Assembly: GCA_026004875.1 (NCBI GenBank)
Contig: BPJZ01000003.1
Coordinates: 97,362 to 161,361 of the forward strand
Reading direction: 5' to 3'
Length of the DNA: 64,000 bases
Source of the DNA: Candidatus Poribacteria bacterium
GTDB taxonomy: Bacteria > Poribacteria > WGA-4E > GCA-2687025
The notes beneath the pieces are model-generated. The model was not told the origin of the DNA, did not search any database, and saw only the letters and a list, made by a program, of their open reading frames with translations. This document shows positions 28,614 through 39,152 of this stretch, piece by piece. Made by a program: the position numbers and the translations under genes. How positions within the stretch are numbered: position 1 is the stretch's first letter; each line of letters starts with the position of its first letter.

Positions 28614-30561
28614 CCGGCAACGGAGACTCTCGTTGAGGAGAATCGGATTGAGAGGAAAGACGGTTTGGCGTCTAGAACCGGCTCGCTTGTTTCTGCTCGT
28701 TCTGATGGGGTGGTTCGGTCTCCTCGTTTCGGCGTGGGCGATCCGGGTGCAGGTGGTCATGCCCAACGGAGACCGCTACACCGGTGAGTGGATCGGGAGC
28801 GACGGAGCGCAGTACCGAATCCGGTTGGATGGTGGTCAGGAGCTTCAGCTGCCGCTGCCGGTGGGGGGATGGGTGATCTTTTTGGACCCGACCGAAGCCG
28901 CAGCGCCCCCGGAGGCGCGGCAGCGGCTCCAAGCGGCCCTGGACGCCTGGGAACTGGGAATGCACGCGGTTGCCGATCGGCAGTTTCAGGAAGCGATCGC
29001 GTTGGCGCCCCGCTATGCGCGAGCGCACTACGAGTACGCGCGGTTCTTGGAGGCGCAGCAGGCCTCTGAGGCCTTTCAGCATTACGTGTATGCCGCACAA
29101 CTGGATCCGGTTCGCTACCCGATCGGGGACAAGATTCGGGCCGAAGCGTCCCAAGCGGCCGCCAACGGGAATTACCTCCGCGCGGCGGAGGCGCTCTTTG
29201 CCTTTGCGAGGACCTTCCCCCAGGACCCGTATGCGACGGAGGCCGCCTATGAGGCCGCCGGATACTTCCAAAAGGAGCTGGAGACCGACCCGACCAACGC
29301 CACCCTTTTGAGCAAGGCGCTCTTGGCCTATGAATACGCAACGGAGGCCTTCCCTGAAGCGCCTCAATCAGAGGAGGGCCTCCTTCGACTAGGGCAGCTC
29401 TATGTTCAAGCTCAGCGCCCTGAGGACGCGGTTCGGGTGCTGCGGAACTTCGTCGAGTGGTACCCCGACAGCCCTTTAAGCGCCGAAGCCCATTTGGCCC
29501 TGGGACGAGCCTATTTGCAGCTAGGCGCGATGGAGAGTGTCGCCGTTGAGGCGCGAATTGTCCTGAGCCTGACCAGCGACCCCGACCTTCAAGAGCAGGC
29601 CTTTGCCCTGGCCGCTGAAGTCGCCTGGAGGACCTGGACGACTGCCGAAGGCCTCCCCGCCAACGAGGTCTTTGCGCTCCACAAGGATGGAACGGCGCTC
29701 TGGGTGGGAACGATCAACGGCCTGGCTCGCCTGGAGGTCGGCGATCCGAACAATCCGGCTCTGCGGACGACGCCACTAGCTGCCGGTCAAATCGTCCGGG
29801 CGTTGGCCTCCGATCCCCGCTATCTCTGGGTGGGCACCAGCGGTGCCGGACTGATCCGGTATGACAAGCAAACCGGCCAGAGTCTCACCTACACTCATCT
29901 GGACGGTCTTCCTAGTGTGCGAATTGACGCGCTCGCCCTGGACGAAACGGAGGTCTGGGCCGGCGGACTCAAAGGCCTTGCTCGGTTCCGACGCGAAGCC
30001 CAACTTTGGGAACCGATCGGGCCGGAGGTCGGCTATACCGGCGAGGACGTCTCTTGCCTGCTCCTGACGCCGGAGGCCCTCTACGTGGGCACTCGCCGGA
30101 ACGGACTGTACCGCTACGACCGACAGACGGGCGCCTGGGAGGCGTTTACCCGAAGCAGTACCGAGGGGAGACTTGGGAGCAACGCTATTCGCAGCCTTAC
30201 TCGGAGCGATTCGGCGCTTTTTGTCGGCTGGTACACTCAGGACGCCAAAGGGTATTCGGTTCTGGACCTACCCTCCCGGCAATGGTTCAACGCGCCGGTG
30301 GGACACGATGAGATCTCGCCGGAGCATATCCTATTGCACTATCAAAACGGTCGGCTCTGGGTGGCGCTCAACGAGAATTTGCTGGTGCGTCAGCCGGACG
30401 GCATCTGGGCGCAAATTCACTACCCGATGGCGCTAGACGGTGCCGACGTAGAGGCGGTGTTGGCCGATGGCGATTTTGTCTGGGTAGGAACGAGCGCCGG
30501 ATTGGGCCGAGTCAACACGGCGGTTCTCCAAACGGTTGAGGAGCAGGCCGGTGGGCAGTAA
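28594..30561 (+). CDS. TPR and two-component-regulator-propeller (Reg_prop) protein
   Basis: 655 residues, recognised by domains only. An N-terminal membrane segment or signal ([18 protein letters not shown]) is followed by tetratricopeptide repeats (about 110-350, e.g. [15 protein letters not shown]). The C-terminal half is a beta-propeller with repeats such as [31 protein letters not shown] and [14 protein letters not shown], the Reg_prop pattern found in periplasmic sensor regions of hybrid kinases. No kinase or DNA-binding domain is attached. It overlaps the NtrC-like gene by about 20 bases, so it may be an input module for that system. Confidence 0.8.
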   Translation: MMRRRTDRQRRLSLRRIGLRGKTVWRLEPARLFLLVLMGWFGLLVSAWAIRVQVVMPNGDRYTGEWIGSDGAQYRIRLDGGQELQLPLPVGGWVIFLDPTEAAAPPEARQRLQAALDAWELGMHAVADRQFQEAIALAPRYARAHYEYARFLEAQQASEAFQHYVYAAQLDPVRYPIGDKIRAEASQAAANGNYLRAAEALFAFARTFPQDPYATEAAYEAAGYFQKELETDPTNATLLSKALLAYEYATEAFPEAPQSEEGLLRLGQLYVQAQRPEDAVRVLRNFVEWYPDSPLSAEAHLALGRAYLQLGAMESVAVEARIVLSLTSDPDLQEQAFALAAEVAWRTWTTAEGLPANEVFALHKDGTALWVGTINGLARLEVGDPNNPALRTTPLAAGQIVRALASDPRYLWVGTSGAGLIRYDKQTGQSLTYTHLDGLPSVRIDALALDETEVWAGGLKGLARFRREAQLWEPIGPEVGYTGEDVSCLLLTPEALYVGTRRNGLYRYDRQTGAWEAFTRSSTEGRLGSNAIRSLTRSDSALFVGWYTQDAKGYSVLDLPSRQWFNAPVGHDEISPEHILLHYQNGRLWVALNENLLVRQPDGIWAQIHYPMALDGADVEAVLADGDFVWVGTSAGLGRVNTAVLQTVEEQAGGQ

Positions 30562-33405
30562 CCCGCGTTGGAAATCGCGACATTGGGCGGCGCTGTGCTG
30601 GCTCGTGTTGGCTCTGGGGGGCCTTCCCTCTTTGCTTGCGCAAGAAGAAGCGGCCCCGGAGTGGCTGGAGGAGATGGGCCGGGACTTCCAGCAGGTGGAT
30701 CGGGCGCGTTCCAACCGCGCGGCGCTCCATCGGGGCCTTGTTGAAAAGTGGATCCGTCAAGGCCGCCTAGAGGAGCTGATCGCCGAATACCAACGCCGCA
30801 TCGAGGCGCGTCCCGAAGATGCAGCGCTTCTATACGGCGCCGGATACGCCTTTGCCCGACGGGGTCGGCCAGAGGACCTCCAGCGGGCGGCGGAGCTGTT
30901 CACTCAAGCCACGAGGGGAGAGGCCCGAGACGTTCAGACGTTGGCTCACTTCAGCCTTGGAGGCGTGCGCGTCGCTCTAGGCGACCTGGAAGGGGCGCTG
31001 ATCGCCTATCAGCAGGCGGCAACGCTCGATCCTGAGTTCGCTCCAGCCCATCAGGCGTTGGGCGAGGTCTACTTGCGGCTGGGCCGTGATCAGGACGCGA
31101 TCGCTTCTTTCAACGCGGCCATCCAGACGCGTGGGGAGGAGTGGCCCCCGCCGGTCCTAGGGTTGGGACTGGTCTACGAGGCAAGAGGGGAGTACGCGAT
31201 CGCTGAAGGACACGTTCGTCGGGCTTTAGAGCTTCAGCCGAACTACGGGAGTGCGATCCTTGCTCTGGGTCGGCTCCGTGCGCGAGCGGGGGCCGCCGCA
31301 GAAGCCTTTGGACTGTACGAGCGAGCCGATGCCCTCCGACCCGTAGAGACCGAAGACTGGAAGCGGCTAGGGGAGATCTTCGTCGAGCTGGGGGACGACC
31401 CCTCCGCCGAGCGGGCCTATCGGCGCGGGGTGGAGACCGACCCGAACGTGCCGGAGCTGCGGTTTGCCCTCGGAGAGGTCCTCTGGCGCCAGGGGAGCCA
31501 GGAGGGGGCCATCGCCGAGTATCGAGCCGCTGTCGAGCAAGATCCGACGCTCTTTGAGCGCTTCTTAGAGCCGGTACGAAGCCGATTCTTTGCAGGGGCG
31601 CTGCCGCCCGAGGAGGCGCGCGAGCTGCTCGACAAGGCGCTCGCGGTGAAGCCCGACTCCCTTGAGGCCCACGAGCTGTACGCCCAGTTGGAGATGGCGG
31701 CCGGTCGCCTAGAAGCCGCGGTCGGACACTACGAGACCGCCTTGTCTCTTGCGCCGGAGCGGACCGATCTTCGCTGGACGCTGGGCGAGCTGTACTTTGC
31801 CCTGAATCGCACGGGAGCGGCTCAAGCCGTGCTTCAACAGGCCGCCCAGGAGGATCCCCAGACCGCCCGGCGTTACGCCGAAGCCGCCGCCAACGCGTAC
31901 CAGAAACAGGACTATTCTACGGCCGCCTCCGAGTTCCAAAAGCACCTGTTGATCTTTCCGGAGGATCACGAGTCTCGTTATTTCCTGGCTCGTGCTTGGG
32001 AGGCCATGGGGAGAACGGAGGCGGCCATTGCGGAGCTGGAGACCCTTCGCCGTCAGGCGCCGGAGACACAGGATGCCCTCGAGCGACTTGCTCGGCTGTA
32101 CCACCGCCAAGGGCAACCGGAGACCGCCTTGGCCGTTCTGGACGAGCTGATCGTCCGGAGGCCGGAACACGTCGGCGGACACTGGACCCGCGCGGAGATC
32201 CTCCGGGAGCTGGGACGCGAAGGGGAGGCCATCGAGGCATATCGGCGTGTGGTCGCCTTGGACCCCGAGCACGTGGACGCCCACGCAGCTCTAGCCCGAC
32301 TGTACGAGGAGCGCGATCCCCGACGCGTCCGTTGCGTCCTATCGGCGGGTGATCTCCTTGGCGCCGGATCGGGCCACCCCCTACTTCCGGCTGAGCGCCC
32401 TGCTCCTAGAGCGCGGCGAAAAGGACGAGGTGATCGCCCTCTTGACGCGGGGACTGGAGTTGCAACCCCGTCGGGCTCAGGAGCAGCACCTTTTGGCCAC
32501 GCTGCTGGATGAGAAGGGAAGGCTCCCTTGAGGCGCTTCCGCACTACGCCACAGCGGTCGAGGTGAAGGGGCGACGAGCCCAGCTGGTGGGTACGCCTAC
32601 GCGCGCTGTGCCCATCGCCTGGCCGATCAGGCCGACTCCGAGGCCCCTGATCGCCCTGACTGGCTCCAGGCTGCCGAGCTCGCCTATTCTGAGGTCATCC
32701 GATTGAGCGCCACGCCGGAGGCCTATTACTATCGGGGGCTGCTCCGTCGAACTTACAAGCAGATCGGGGATCGGCTCTTCCTCTCATCGGAGATCGCCGA
32801 GGACTTTCGCCGAGCGCTGGCCCTTCGCCCCGGCGATCCGGACGCGCTCTATCAGCTAGGCTTGACCTATCAAGATATGGAGGAGGACGAGCAGGCGGAA
32901 CGGACCTTCCGAGAGTTGCTTGCACGAGAGCCCCGATACCCCGGGGCGCATCTGGCGCTAGGGCAGATCGCCGAGGCGAAGCAGCAGTACGATTCGGCCA
33001 TCCGTGAGTATGAGGCGGAGTTAAAAAACGATCCCGATTCGGCAGCGGCTCACTTCCGATTGGGGTTTCTCTACGCCAACGCTAAAGGCGATCCCTGGCT
33101 TGGGGCTCAGCACCTGGAGAAGGCGGTTGCTCTCGACCCCGGACCACCTGGAGGCCCGGATCGAATACGGCCGGGGTAACTGTACCAACTGGATCGCGTT
33201 CGGGCAGCAGCCGAGCAGTTTGAGCAGGCCGTTCGACTCGACCCGAAGAACATCACCGCTAACTACAATCTCGCGCTGATGTATCAGTTTCTCGATCGGC
33301 GGGAGCTGGCCATTGAGCGATGGCGGTACTTGTTGACGCTAGACCTTCCGGAATCCTGGAAGGAGGAGGCCCGTGGCCTATCTCCAACAGCTCCAGCAGC
33401 GGTAG
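30551..33405 (+). CDS. Long tetratricopeptide-repeat protein, frame-broken
   Basis: About 950 residues of near-continuous TPRs after a signal peptide (LCWLVLALGGLPSLLAQ). The GTG start at 30551 overlaps the previous stop. Clear repeats include AHFSLGGVRVALGDLEGAL, PAHQALGEVYLRLGRDQDAI and ITANYNLALMYQFLDRR; the product ends YLQQLQQR. Frame changes near 32310, 32525, 32600, 33145, 33175 and 33375 are needed; most are single extra bases, e.g. CCCC for CCC near 33141. TPR solenoids mediate protein contacts. A scaffold role in the envelope is an inference from the signal peptide and neighbours. Confidence 0.75.
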
Positions 33406-33421
33406 CCTTTCTTTTTACGAG

Positions 33422-33895
33422 GTGCAGTTTTTTCGGCAGTTGTGGTGGTTTATGCCGCTGCTGCTTCTGCTGACGGCCTGGCCGTTGGTCAAGTGGTTCC
33501 AGCAGGGTGGACCGATCGCTCCAGACAATCCCCTCTGGAAGGCGATGCTTCCCTTTCTGATCTCCGGAACGACGCTGATCTTTCTCATGACGCTCCGGTT
33601 GGAGACGGAGGTTCGGACCGATGGGGTCTACTTCCGGTTGTTCCCGCTGCACTTGAGGTACCGCCGGATCGGTTTGGAGGAGATCGCCTCATTGGAAGCG
33701 CGCCGTTACCGTCCCATTCGGAACTTCGGCGGCTGGGGCATTCGCTGGGGGCGGCTGGACGGCCACCCCGCGCGGGCGTACAACGCCACAGGAAATCGGG
33801 GAGTGCTCTTTTGCCTGCGCGATGGGCGGTGGATCCTTCTGGGCTCCCAGAGGCCGGACGAGCTGGTCGCCGCCGTCCGAGCCCTCAGCGGCTGA
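33422..33895 (+). CDS. Small conserved membrane protein (DUF6141-like)
   Basis: About 158 residues with two N-terminal membrane segments (WWFMPLLLLLTAWPLV and MLPFLISGTTLIFLMTL). A PH-like C-terminal part follows with RRYRPIRNFGGWGIRWG, AYNATGNRGV and LLGSQRPDELVAAV, a pattern I associate with a family of uncharacterised membrane proteins. The start is unsure: GTG 33422 is in frame, but the conserved FYEVQFFRQ block begins a few codons upstream, where the frame overlaps the end of the TPR gene and lacks a start codon. Function unknown. Confidence 0.6.
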   Translation: MQFFRQLWWFMPLLLLLTAWPLVKWFQQGGPIAPDNPLWKAMLPFLISGTTLIFLMTLRLETEVRTDGVYFRLFPLHLRYRRIGLEEIASLEARRYRPIRNFGGWGIRWGRLDGHPARAYNATGNRGVLFCLRDGRWILLGSQRPDELVAAVRALSG

Positions 33896-34045
33896 TCCTT
33901 CCGTATTGGTGCGGCCCTTTCTCTCAACCTTTTCATAACCGACTCGTCCGTCAGGTTGTGCTATTCTGATTTGTAGGCCACAGAGAGCCACAGAGGGATG
34001 GACCCTGCCGACGGGGCGGATCCGCCGATCGAAGAAGGAGGAGCC

Positions 34046-34801
34046 ATGGACGCCTGGAAACGAGTCGGACGGCTAATTGCTCTGTTAGGATTGGCCGTTC
34101 TCGCCGTTTGCGCGCCGGCGCAGGAGCCGAATGTTGAGGAGATTTTGCGCCACCTGGACGCCCTCTATCGAAGCCGGACCAGCCATGGACGCCTGGAGAT
34201 GACCATCATCACCCCTCATTGGGAGCGGACGATGGAGCTGGAAATATGGACCGAAGGAATGGAAAAGACGCTGATCCTGATCCACGCGCCCAAGAAGGAC
34301 GCCGGCACAGCCACCCTTCGGATCGGCTCGGAGATGTGGAACTACTTCCCTAAGATCGACAAGGTGATGAAGGTTCCCCCTTCGATGATGGGCGCCTCCT
34401 GGATGGGATCCGACTTCACCAACGACGATCTGGTGCGGGAGACCTCCTATCAGGAAGACTATACCGCTCGGTTGCTTCCCTCCGAGGACCCGGAGACCTA
34501 CGCCATCGAGCTGGTTCCTCATCAGGACACCCCAACGGTCTGGGGGAGGATCGTCATGACCGTTCGGCGCTCCGACTGGATACCCGTCCGGTTCGACTTT
34601 TACGACGAGCGGGGCAACCGGACGCGGGAGCTCCGGTTCTCGGAGGTGCGAACGCTCGGGGGCCGAACGATTCCTACGGTGATGGAGGTGGTACCACTCA
34701 CCAAGGAGGGCCATCGGACCGTTGTCCGTTACCTCGAGGCGGCGTTTGATATCGAACTTCCGCGCGACCTGTTCTCGCTTCGTTCGTTGCGTCGGGGATA
34801 G
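34046..34801 (+). CDS. LolA/LolB-like outer-membrane lipoprotein-sorting family protein
   Basis: A 251-residue exported protein (signal LIALLGLAVLAVCAPAQ). The body LRHLDALYRSRTSHGRLEMTI, EKTLILIHAPKKDAGTATLRI, MWNYFPKIDKVMKVPPSMM and MGSDFTNDDLVRE is the pattern of a large family of periplasmic LolA-fold proteins encoded with FtsX-type exporters. The fold binds acyl chains or lipoproteins. The start at 34046 follows AAGGAGGAGCC. Only 4 bases separate it from the first permease, so it is part of the exporter operon. Confidence 0.86.
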   Translation: MDAWKRVGRLIALLGLAVLAVCAPAQEPNVEEILRHLDALYRSRTSHGRLEMTIITPHWERTMELEIWTEGMEKTLILIHAPKKDAGTATLRIGSEMWNYFPKIDKVMKVPPSMMGASWMGSDFTNDDLVRETSYQEDYTARLLPSEDPETYAIELVPHQDTPTVWGRIVMTVRRSDWIPVRFDFYDERGNRTRELRFSEVRTLGGRTIPTVMEVVPLTKEGHRTVVRYLEAAFDIELPRDLFSLRSLRRG

Positions 34802-34805
34802 GCCG

Positions 34806-36028
34806 ATGTGGATCGTCCGGATCGCTTTCCGGAACCTGCTCCGTCAGCGCCGCCGGACGGTGCTGACCGGCCTGATGGTAACGGTGGGGTATCTGCTCTG
34901 CTCCTTGAGCCTTGGGCTGGGAAAAGGGACCTACGCGAGCATTATTGAGTTCTTTACCAGCTACCGAACGGGGCACGTTCAAATTCACGCGCGAGGGTAT
35001 CGGGACGCTCCTTCACTCTACGCGACGGTGGACCGGTGGCGAGAGATCGGCAAACGATTAGAGACGGTCCCGGAGGTAATCGCCTGGGCGCCTCGGGTGT
35101 TGGCTCCTGCGCTGGCCTTTTCGGACGCGGGGAAGACCTCGGGGGTGCAACTGTTTGGTTTGGACCCGGCGCAAGAGGCTGCCACTACGACACTCCCACG
35201 ACGGCTGCTGCGTGGGAAGTGGCTCGCCGACGGGGAGGCCGACAACCGGGTGCTGGTGGACGAAGGCTTGGCCCGCCTGCTCCGCCTGGAGGTCGGCTCG
35301 GCAGTCTATCTGATCGGCGAAGGCGCCGATGGCTCGATTGCTAACGACGTCTTCGAGGTAATCGGGATCGTTCAGGGCGCAGGGGGGTTTGCAGAACGAA
35401 ACGTTTACCTGCCGCTTCCGGCGGCGCAGCGCTTTCTTGTGTTGGGCGATCGCGTCCATGAGCTGGTTCTTCGAACACGCAAAACCGGAGGAGGCTCCGC
35501 GGCTCGCCGATCGGCCTGGAGACGCTCTTGAACGATCCAGCGCTGGAGATCGCCCCTTGGCAGGTCATCGAAGAGGATTTCTATCGCGCCATGGCCGCCG
35601 ACATGAAGGGAAACTGGATTAGCCAGGGAATTATCATGCTGATCGTTGGGGTGGGCATCCTGAACACGGTGCTGATGGCCCTTTTGGAGCGAACGCGCGA
35701 GTACGCCGTCCTCCGGGCACTGGGAACTCGTCCCGGCGTTCTGGTCCGGATGATCCTCTGGGAAGTGCTCTTTTTGGCAACCCTGGGGGTAGGGGTGGGA
35801 TTTCTGCTCTCACTGGCGGGCAACGCGTGGTTTGCCTCCGTTGGGATGGCTCTGCCGGAGGGGATCGAGTACGGCGGCATGCCGTTTGAACGAATGTACG
35901 GGAGCCTGAGCCCTCAGGTCTTTTGGGCCCCGGCGCTGCTGACCTGGACGACGGCGGCGCTGGTCGGACTGTTTCCGGCACTTCGCGCCGCTCGGATCCG
36001 TCCGGCCGAGGGTCTGCGGGCAACTTAG
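34806..36028 (+). CDS. ABC transporter permease, FtsX/LolC-like (first), frame-broken
   Basis: About 406 residues: an N-terminal membrane helix after FRNLLRQRRRTVLTGL, a periplasmic MacB-like domain (VIAWAPRVLAPALAF, VHELVLRTR) and three C-terminal FtsX helices (IIMLIVGVGILNTVLMALLER, VLRALGTRPGVLVRMILWE, ALLTWTTAALVGLFPALRAARI). Two extra bases, near 35485 and 35513, break the frame between halves; dropping both restores it. The organisation is that of exporters extracting lipoproteins or other envelope substrates using mechanical force, not moving solutes. Confidence 0.87.
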
Positions 36029-36039
36029 GAGTCGACTCG

Positions 36040-37278
36040 GTGTTGGCCTATTGGTGGCTGCTGATCCGCGCAGCGGCGAGAAATCTCTCTCGGAACCGTC
36101 GGCGAACGCTGCTCTCCTCTCTAGCGATCGCTCTAGGGCTGGCCGCCCTCATCTTCACCGACGGATTGATCCGAGGGATGGTGGCAGATATGGTCCGGCT
36201 GGCCACCGATCTGATGCTGGGCCACGCCCAAATTCACGCTGAAGGGTTTCGTCAGGAAATGGAGCTGGAGCGGACGGTCCGGGAGGGGACGACGCTGCTC
36301 CGCCACCTGGAGGAACACCCTTCGGTGGCCCACGTAGCGCCCCGCGTGGTGGCCTTTGGGATGATCAGCTCTCCCTCGAACGTCGCTTCCGTTACCGTCT
36401 ACGGAATAGATCCTCGTCGGGAACCACCCCTCTCCCAAGTGGACGAGGCCATCATTGCGGGCGAGTACCTTGTCCCTCACGAGCGCGGGAGAGTCCTCTT
36501 GGGCCAAAAGTTGGCCGAGACGCTTCGCGTGCAGGTCGGCGATCGGATTGTCCTGACCGCCGCTCAGGCTGAAACGGGTGAGCTGGCGATGAGTGCCTAT
36601 CGGGTCGGAGGAATCTTCGCCTTCGCGAGCAGGGAGATGAACACTACGCTGGTCTTCCTTCCCTTGCAGGACGCCCAAGAGCTCTACGGCCTGGGCGAAC
36701 GGGTCCACGAGCTCGCCATTCGGTTCTGGGACATCCGCGAGGCCGACCACCTGAGCGGTTCCTTCTGGTCCGAGTTCCAGACGGAGGGCAACGAGCTGCT
36801 CAACTGGAGGCAACTGATGCCCGAGCTGAACTCCACCCTCGCAGCGGTGGACGTTCAGATGTACATCGTTGGCGCGATCCTCTTTGCGATTGTTGCTTTT
36901 GGGATCATCAACACGCTTTTCATGTCCCTGTACGAGCGGATGTTCGAGTTTGGAGTCCTTCGGGCGATCGGGACACGGCCCCTCCAGATGGCAGGAATGA
37001 TCCTCACCGAGGCCGGTCTGCTGGCGGTGGTGAGTATCGTCCTCGGTAATCTACTGGGGGCGGCCGTCACGGCGGCGGTCGCTCAGATCGGCCTGGATTA
37101 CACAGGCATCGAGTACGTCGGGATTACGTTTCACGAGCCGATTCGTCCTGTTCTGGCCTGGAGTCAGTTTTATCGCTATCCGATCTGGGTCTTCCTCTTT
37201 ACGCTGTTGGCCGCGATCTACCCGGCACTTTATGCGGCACGTCTGCGACCGGCTAAGGCGATGCGACGGAGCTTATGA
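36040..37278 (+). CDS. ABC transporter permease, FtsX/LolE-like (second)
   Basis: 412 residues and intact, paralogous to the preceding permease. It has the N-terminal helix after RNLSRNRRRTLLSSLAIAL, a periplasmic domain (PSVAHVAPRVVAFGM, VHELAIRFWD) and FtsX domain helices (GAILFAIVAFGIINTLFMSLYER, VLRAIGTRPLQMAGMILTE, LFTLLAAIYPALYAARL). A GTG start at 36040 fits best. Two unlike permeases plus one ATPase resemble LolC-LolE-LolD. Its last codon overlaps the ATPase start (ATGA). Confidence 0.9.
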   Translation: MLAYWWLLIRAAARNLSRNRRRTLLSSLAIALGLAALIFTDGLIRGMVADMVRLATDLMLGHAQIHAEGFRQEMELERTVREGTTLLRHLEEHPSVAHVAPRVVAFGMISSPSNVASVTVYGIDPRREPPLSQVDEAIIAGEYLVPHERGRVLLGQKLAETLRVQVGDRIVLTAAQAETGELAMSAYRVGGIFAFASREMNTTLVFLPLQDAQELYGLGERVHELAIRFWDIREADHLSGSFWSEFQTEGNELLNWRQLMPELNSTLAAVDVQMYIVGAILFAIVAFGIINTLFMSLYERMFEFGVLRAIGTRPLQMAGMILTEAGLLAVVSIVLGNLLGAAVTAAVAQIGLDYTGIEYVGITFHEPIRPVLAWSQFYRYPIWVFLFTLLAAIYPALYAARLRPAKAMRRSL

Positions 37279-37988
37279 CAATGGTACAAAGTCACCCGAA
37301 CGATGAGGTGATCCGGCTAGAAGGCGTGACCAAGGTCTACCGGATGGGAGAGGTGGAGGTCCCCGCGCTTCGAGGGGTGGACCTGGTCGTCCGTCGGGGC
37401 GAATTCGCCGCCCTGGCCGGCCCCTCCGGGAGCGGGAAGACAACGCTCCTCAACCTGATCGGCGGCCTGGACGTCCCGACCGAAGGTCGAGTGCTCCTGG
37501 CTGGACGCCCTCTGGACCAAATGAGCGGTCGGGAGCTTTCCGACTTCCGGAGGGACCACATCGGGTTTATCTTTCAGGCCTACAACTTGATTCCCGTTCT
37601 GAGCGCCTATGAGAACGTTGAATATGTCCTGTTGCTCCAGCGGGTTCCCGAGGTGGAGCGGCGCAAGCGAGTGTTGGAGATCCTTGAAGCGGTTGGCCTC
37701 AAGGGGATGGAGCACCGGCGTCCAGCGCAGCTTTCGGGAGGACAGCAACAACGGGTCGCCGTCGCGCGGGCGATGGTCACCCGTCCCGATCTGATCCTTG
37801 CCGACGAACCGACGGCCAACCTGGACTCGGCCACCGGCGAAGCCCTTTTGGACATGATGCGCTCTCTGAACCAGCAGTACGGGATGACCTTCCTCTTCTC
37901 GACGCACGATCCGATGATCATGGAACGGGCACGGCGGTTGATCCTCCTTCGGGACGGCCGAGTTGTCCAAGACGAGCGGAGGGGATAG
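37275..37988 (+). CDS. ABC transporter ATPase, LolD/MacB-like
   Basis: A 237-residue ATPase of the LolD/FtsE/MacB class: Walker A GPSGSGKTT, Q loop FIFQAYNLIPVLSAYENV, signature LSGGQQQRV, Walker B LILADEPTANLD and switch His in STHDP. It energises the two FtsX permeases just upstream. The ATG lies inside the permease stop, so translation is coupled. Confidence 0.93.
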   Translation: MTMVQSHPNDEVIRLEGVTKVYRMGEVEVPALRGVDLVVRRGEFAALAGPSGSGKTTLLNLIGGLDVPTEGRVLLAGRPLDQMSGRELSDFRRDHIGFIFQAYNLIPVLSAYENVEYVLLLQRVPEVERRKRVLEILEAVGLKGMEHRRPAQLSGGQQQRVAVARAMVTRPDLILADEPTANLDSATGEALLDMMRSLNQQYGMTFLFSTHDPMIMERARRLILLRDGRVVQDERRG

Positions 37989-37991
37989 CCG

Positions 37992-39152
37992 GTGGCGCGT
38001 CGATTCCTCCGGGTCCTTGGGGCGTTGCTCCTTCTCTTACCGCCCGGAGCCGGCGGGGTGGAGTGGACCGGTTATGCAAAGCACTTCTTGTTGGTCTCCG
38101 ACCGCCCGGGGAGCGGGGAGCCGGTCTCTGGTCTGGCGACGACGCGAGTTCGTCTAGCCGTCCGATGGGAGCCGCTGGAGGCGATTCGGGCGGAGCTCGC
38201 CTACGGGTTGATTCCCCAAGTGGGCGGCGGGGGGCTCAGCCAGCTTTTTGCCGGAGGAGGGCTCGCTTACCGCATCGGGGACCTGAGCGAGGCTCTCTAT
38301 CCGTCTGAGGAGCAACGGGGCGGACTGGTGGTTCGTCAGAATCTGGATCGGCTGAACGTTGCCCTTCGGGTTGGGATCGTGGACCTGCGGCTTGGTCGGC
38401 AGCCGGTCGCGTTCGGCTCAGCGAGGACGGTCAACCCGACCGATGTGCTGGCGCCGTTTGTCGTCTGGGCGCTAGACAAAGAAGAGCGGATCGGCGTGGA
38501 CGCCGTGCGGGCGCGGGTCTCGTTGGGGAACTTCAGCGAGCTGGACGGCGGCGCCGTCTTTGGCGAGGGGATTTCCCTTCAAAAAGGAGCGGCCTTTCTG
38601 CGAACTCAAACTCAGGCGCTTGGTGCGGACGTTTCGGCGCTGGCGCTTTGGTTTCAGGGACATCGGTTAATCGGTCTGGACGTAGCCCGCTCGCTAGGTG
38701 GCGCCAGTCTCTGGCTAGAAGCCGCTGGATATCGCCCTGAGGAGGGGGACCCCTTTTTGCGGGCGAGCCTTGGCGGAGACTACTACCTTCCCTCCGGCGT
38801 TTACGGCGCGGCGGAATATCACTACAACGGCGTGGGGACGACTCGGCGAGAGGCGTACGGCGAGGTTCGGCAGCGCCCGATCGTCAACGCCGCACAGATC
38901 TCCCTTGTCGGGAAGCACTATCTCAGTTTGTCCCTTGCCTATTCCCCCGCTCCCCTTTGGAACCTCTCTGGGGGCCTGATTGGAAACCTCTCAGATCGGT
39001 CAGCGCTTTTGATGCCGCGGGTGGAGTACAATCCTCAGCCCGATCTTTATTGGGAGCTGGGCGCCCTTTGGGGCCTTCGGCTTCTAGAGGCTCCCGCCGA
39101 GTTTGACGAGCGCAGCCGGGCCGTCTTCACCGCAATGCGCTTTTACTTCTGA
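37992..39152 (+). CDS. Outer-membrane beta-barrel protein of the exporter operon
   Basis: 386 residues with a signal peptide (VLGALLLLLPPGAGG). The body is built of alternating hydrophobic strands with the motif LRLGRQPVAFGSARTVNPTDVLAPF and ends in MRFYF with a C-terminal Phe, the Bam recognition mark of outer-membrane barrels. It starts with GTG three bases after the ATPase stop. Similar barrels occur with LolA-like/FtsX exporters in other Gram-negatives. The inferred role is an outer-membrane terminal component or substrate receiver; the transported compound is unknown. Confidence 0.75.
   Translation: MARRFLRVLGALLLLLPPGAGGVEWTGYAKHFLLVSDRPGSGEPVSGLATTRVRLAVRWEPLEAIRAELAYGLIPQVGGGGLSQLFAGGGLAYRIGDLSEALYPSEEQRGGLVVRQNLDRLNVALRVGIVDLRLGRQPVAFGSARTVNPTDVLAPFVVWALDKEERIGVDAVRARVSLGNFSELDGGAVFGEGISLQKGAAFLRTQTQALGADVSALALWFQGHRLIGLDVARSLGGASLWLEAAGYRPEEGDPFLRASLGGDYYLPSGVYGAAEYHYNGVGTTRREAYGEVRQRPIVNAAQISLVGKHYLSLSLAYSPAPLWNLSGGLIGNLSDRSALLMPRVEYNPQPDLYWELGALWGLRLLEAPAEFDERSRAVFTAMRFYF

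Noticed and set aside
33960..34000. CRISPR-like or regulatory repeat from the CCACAGAG pair
   Set aside because: Only two 8-base copies ten bases apart; too short and too few to mean an array or operator.
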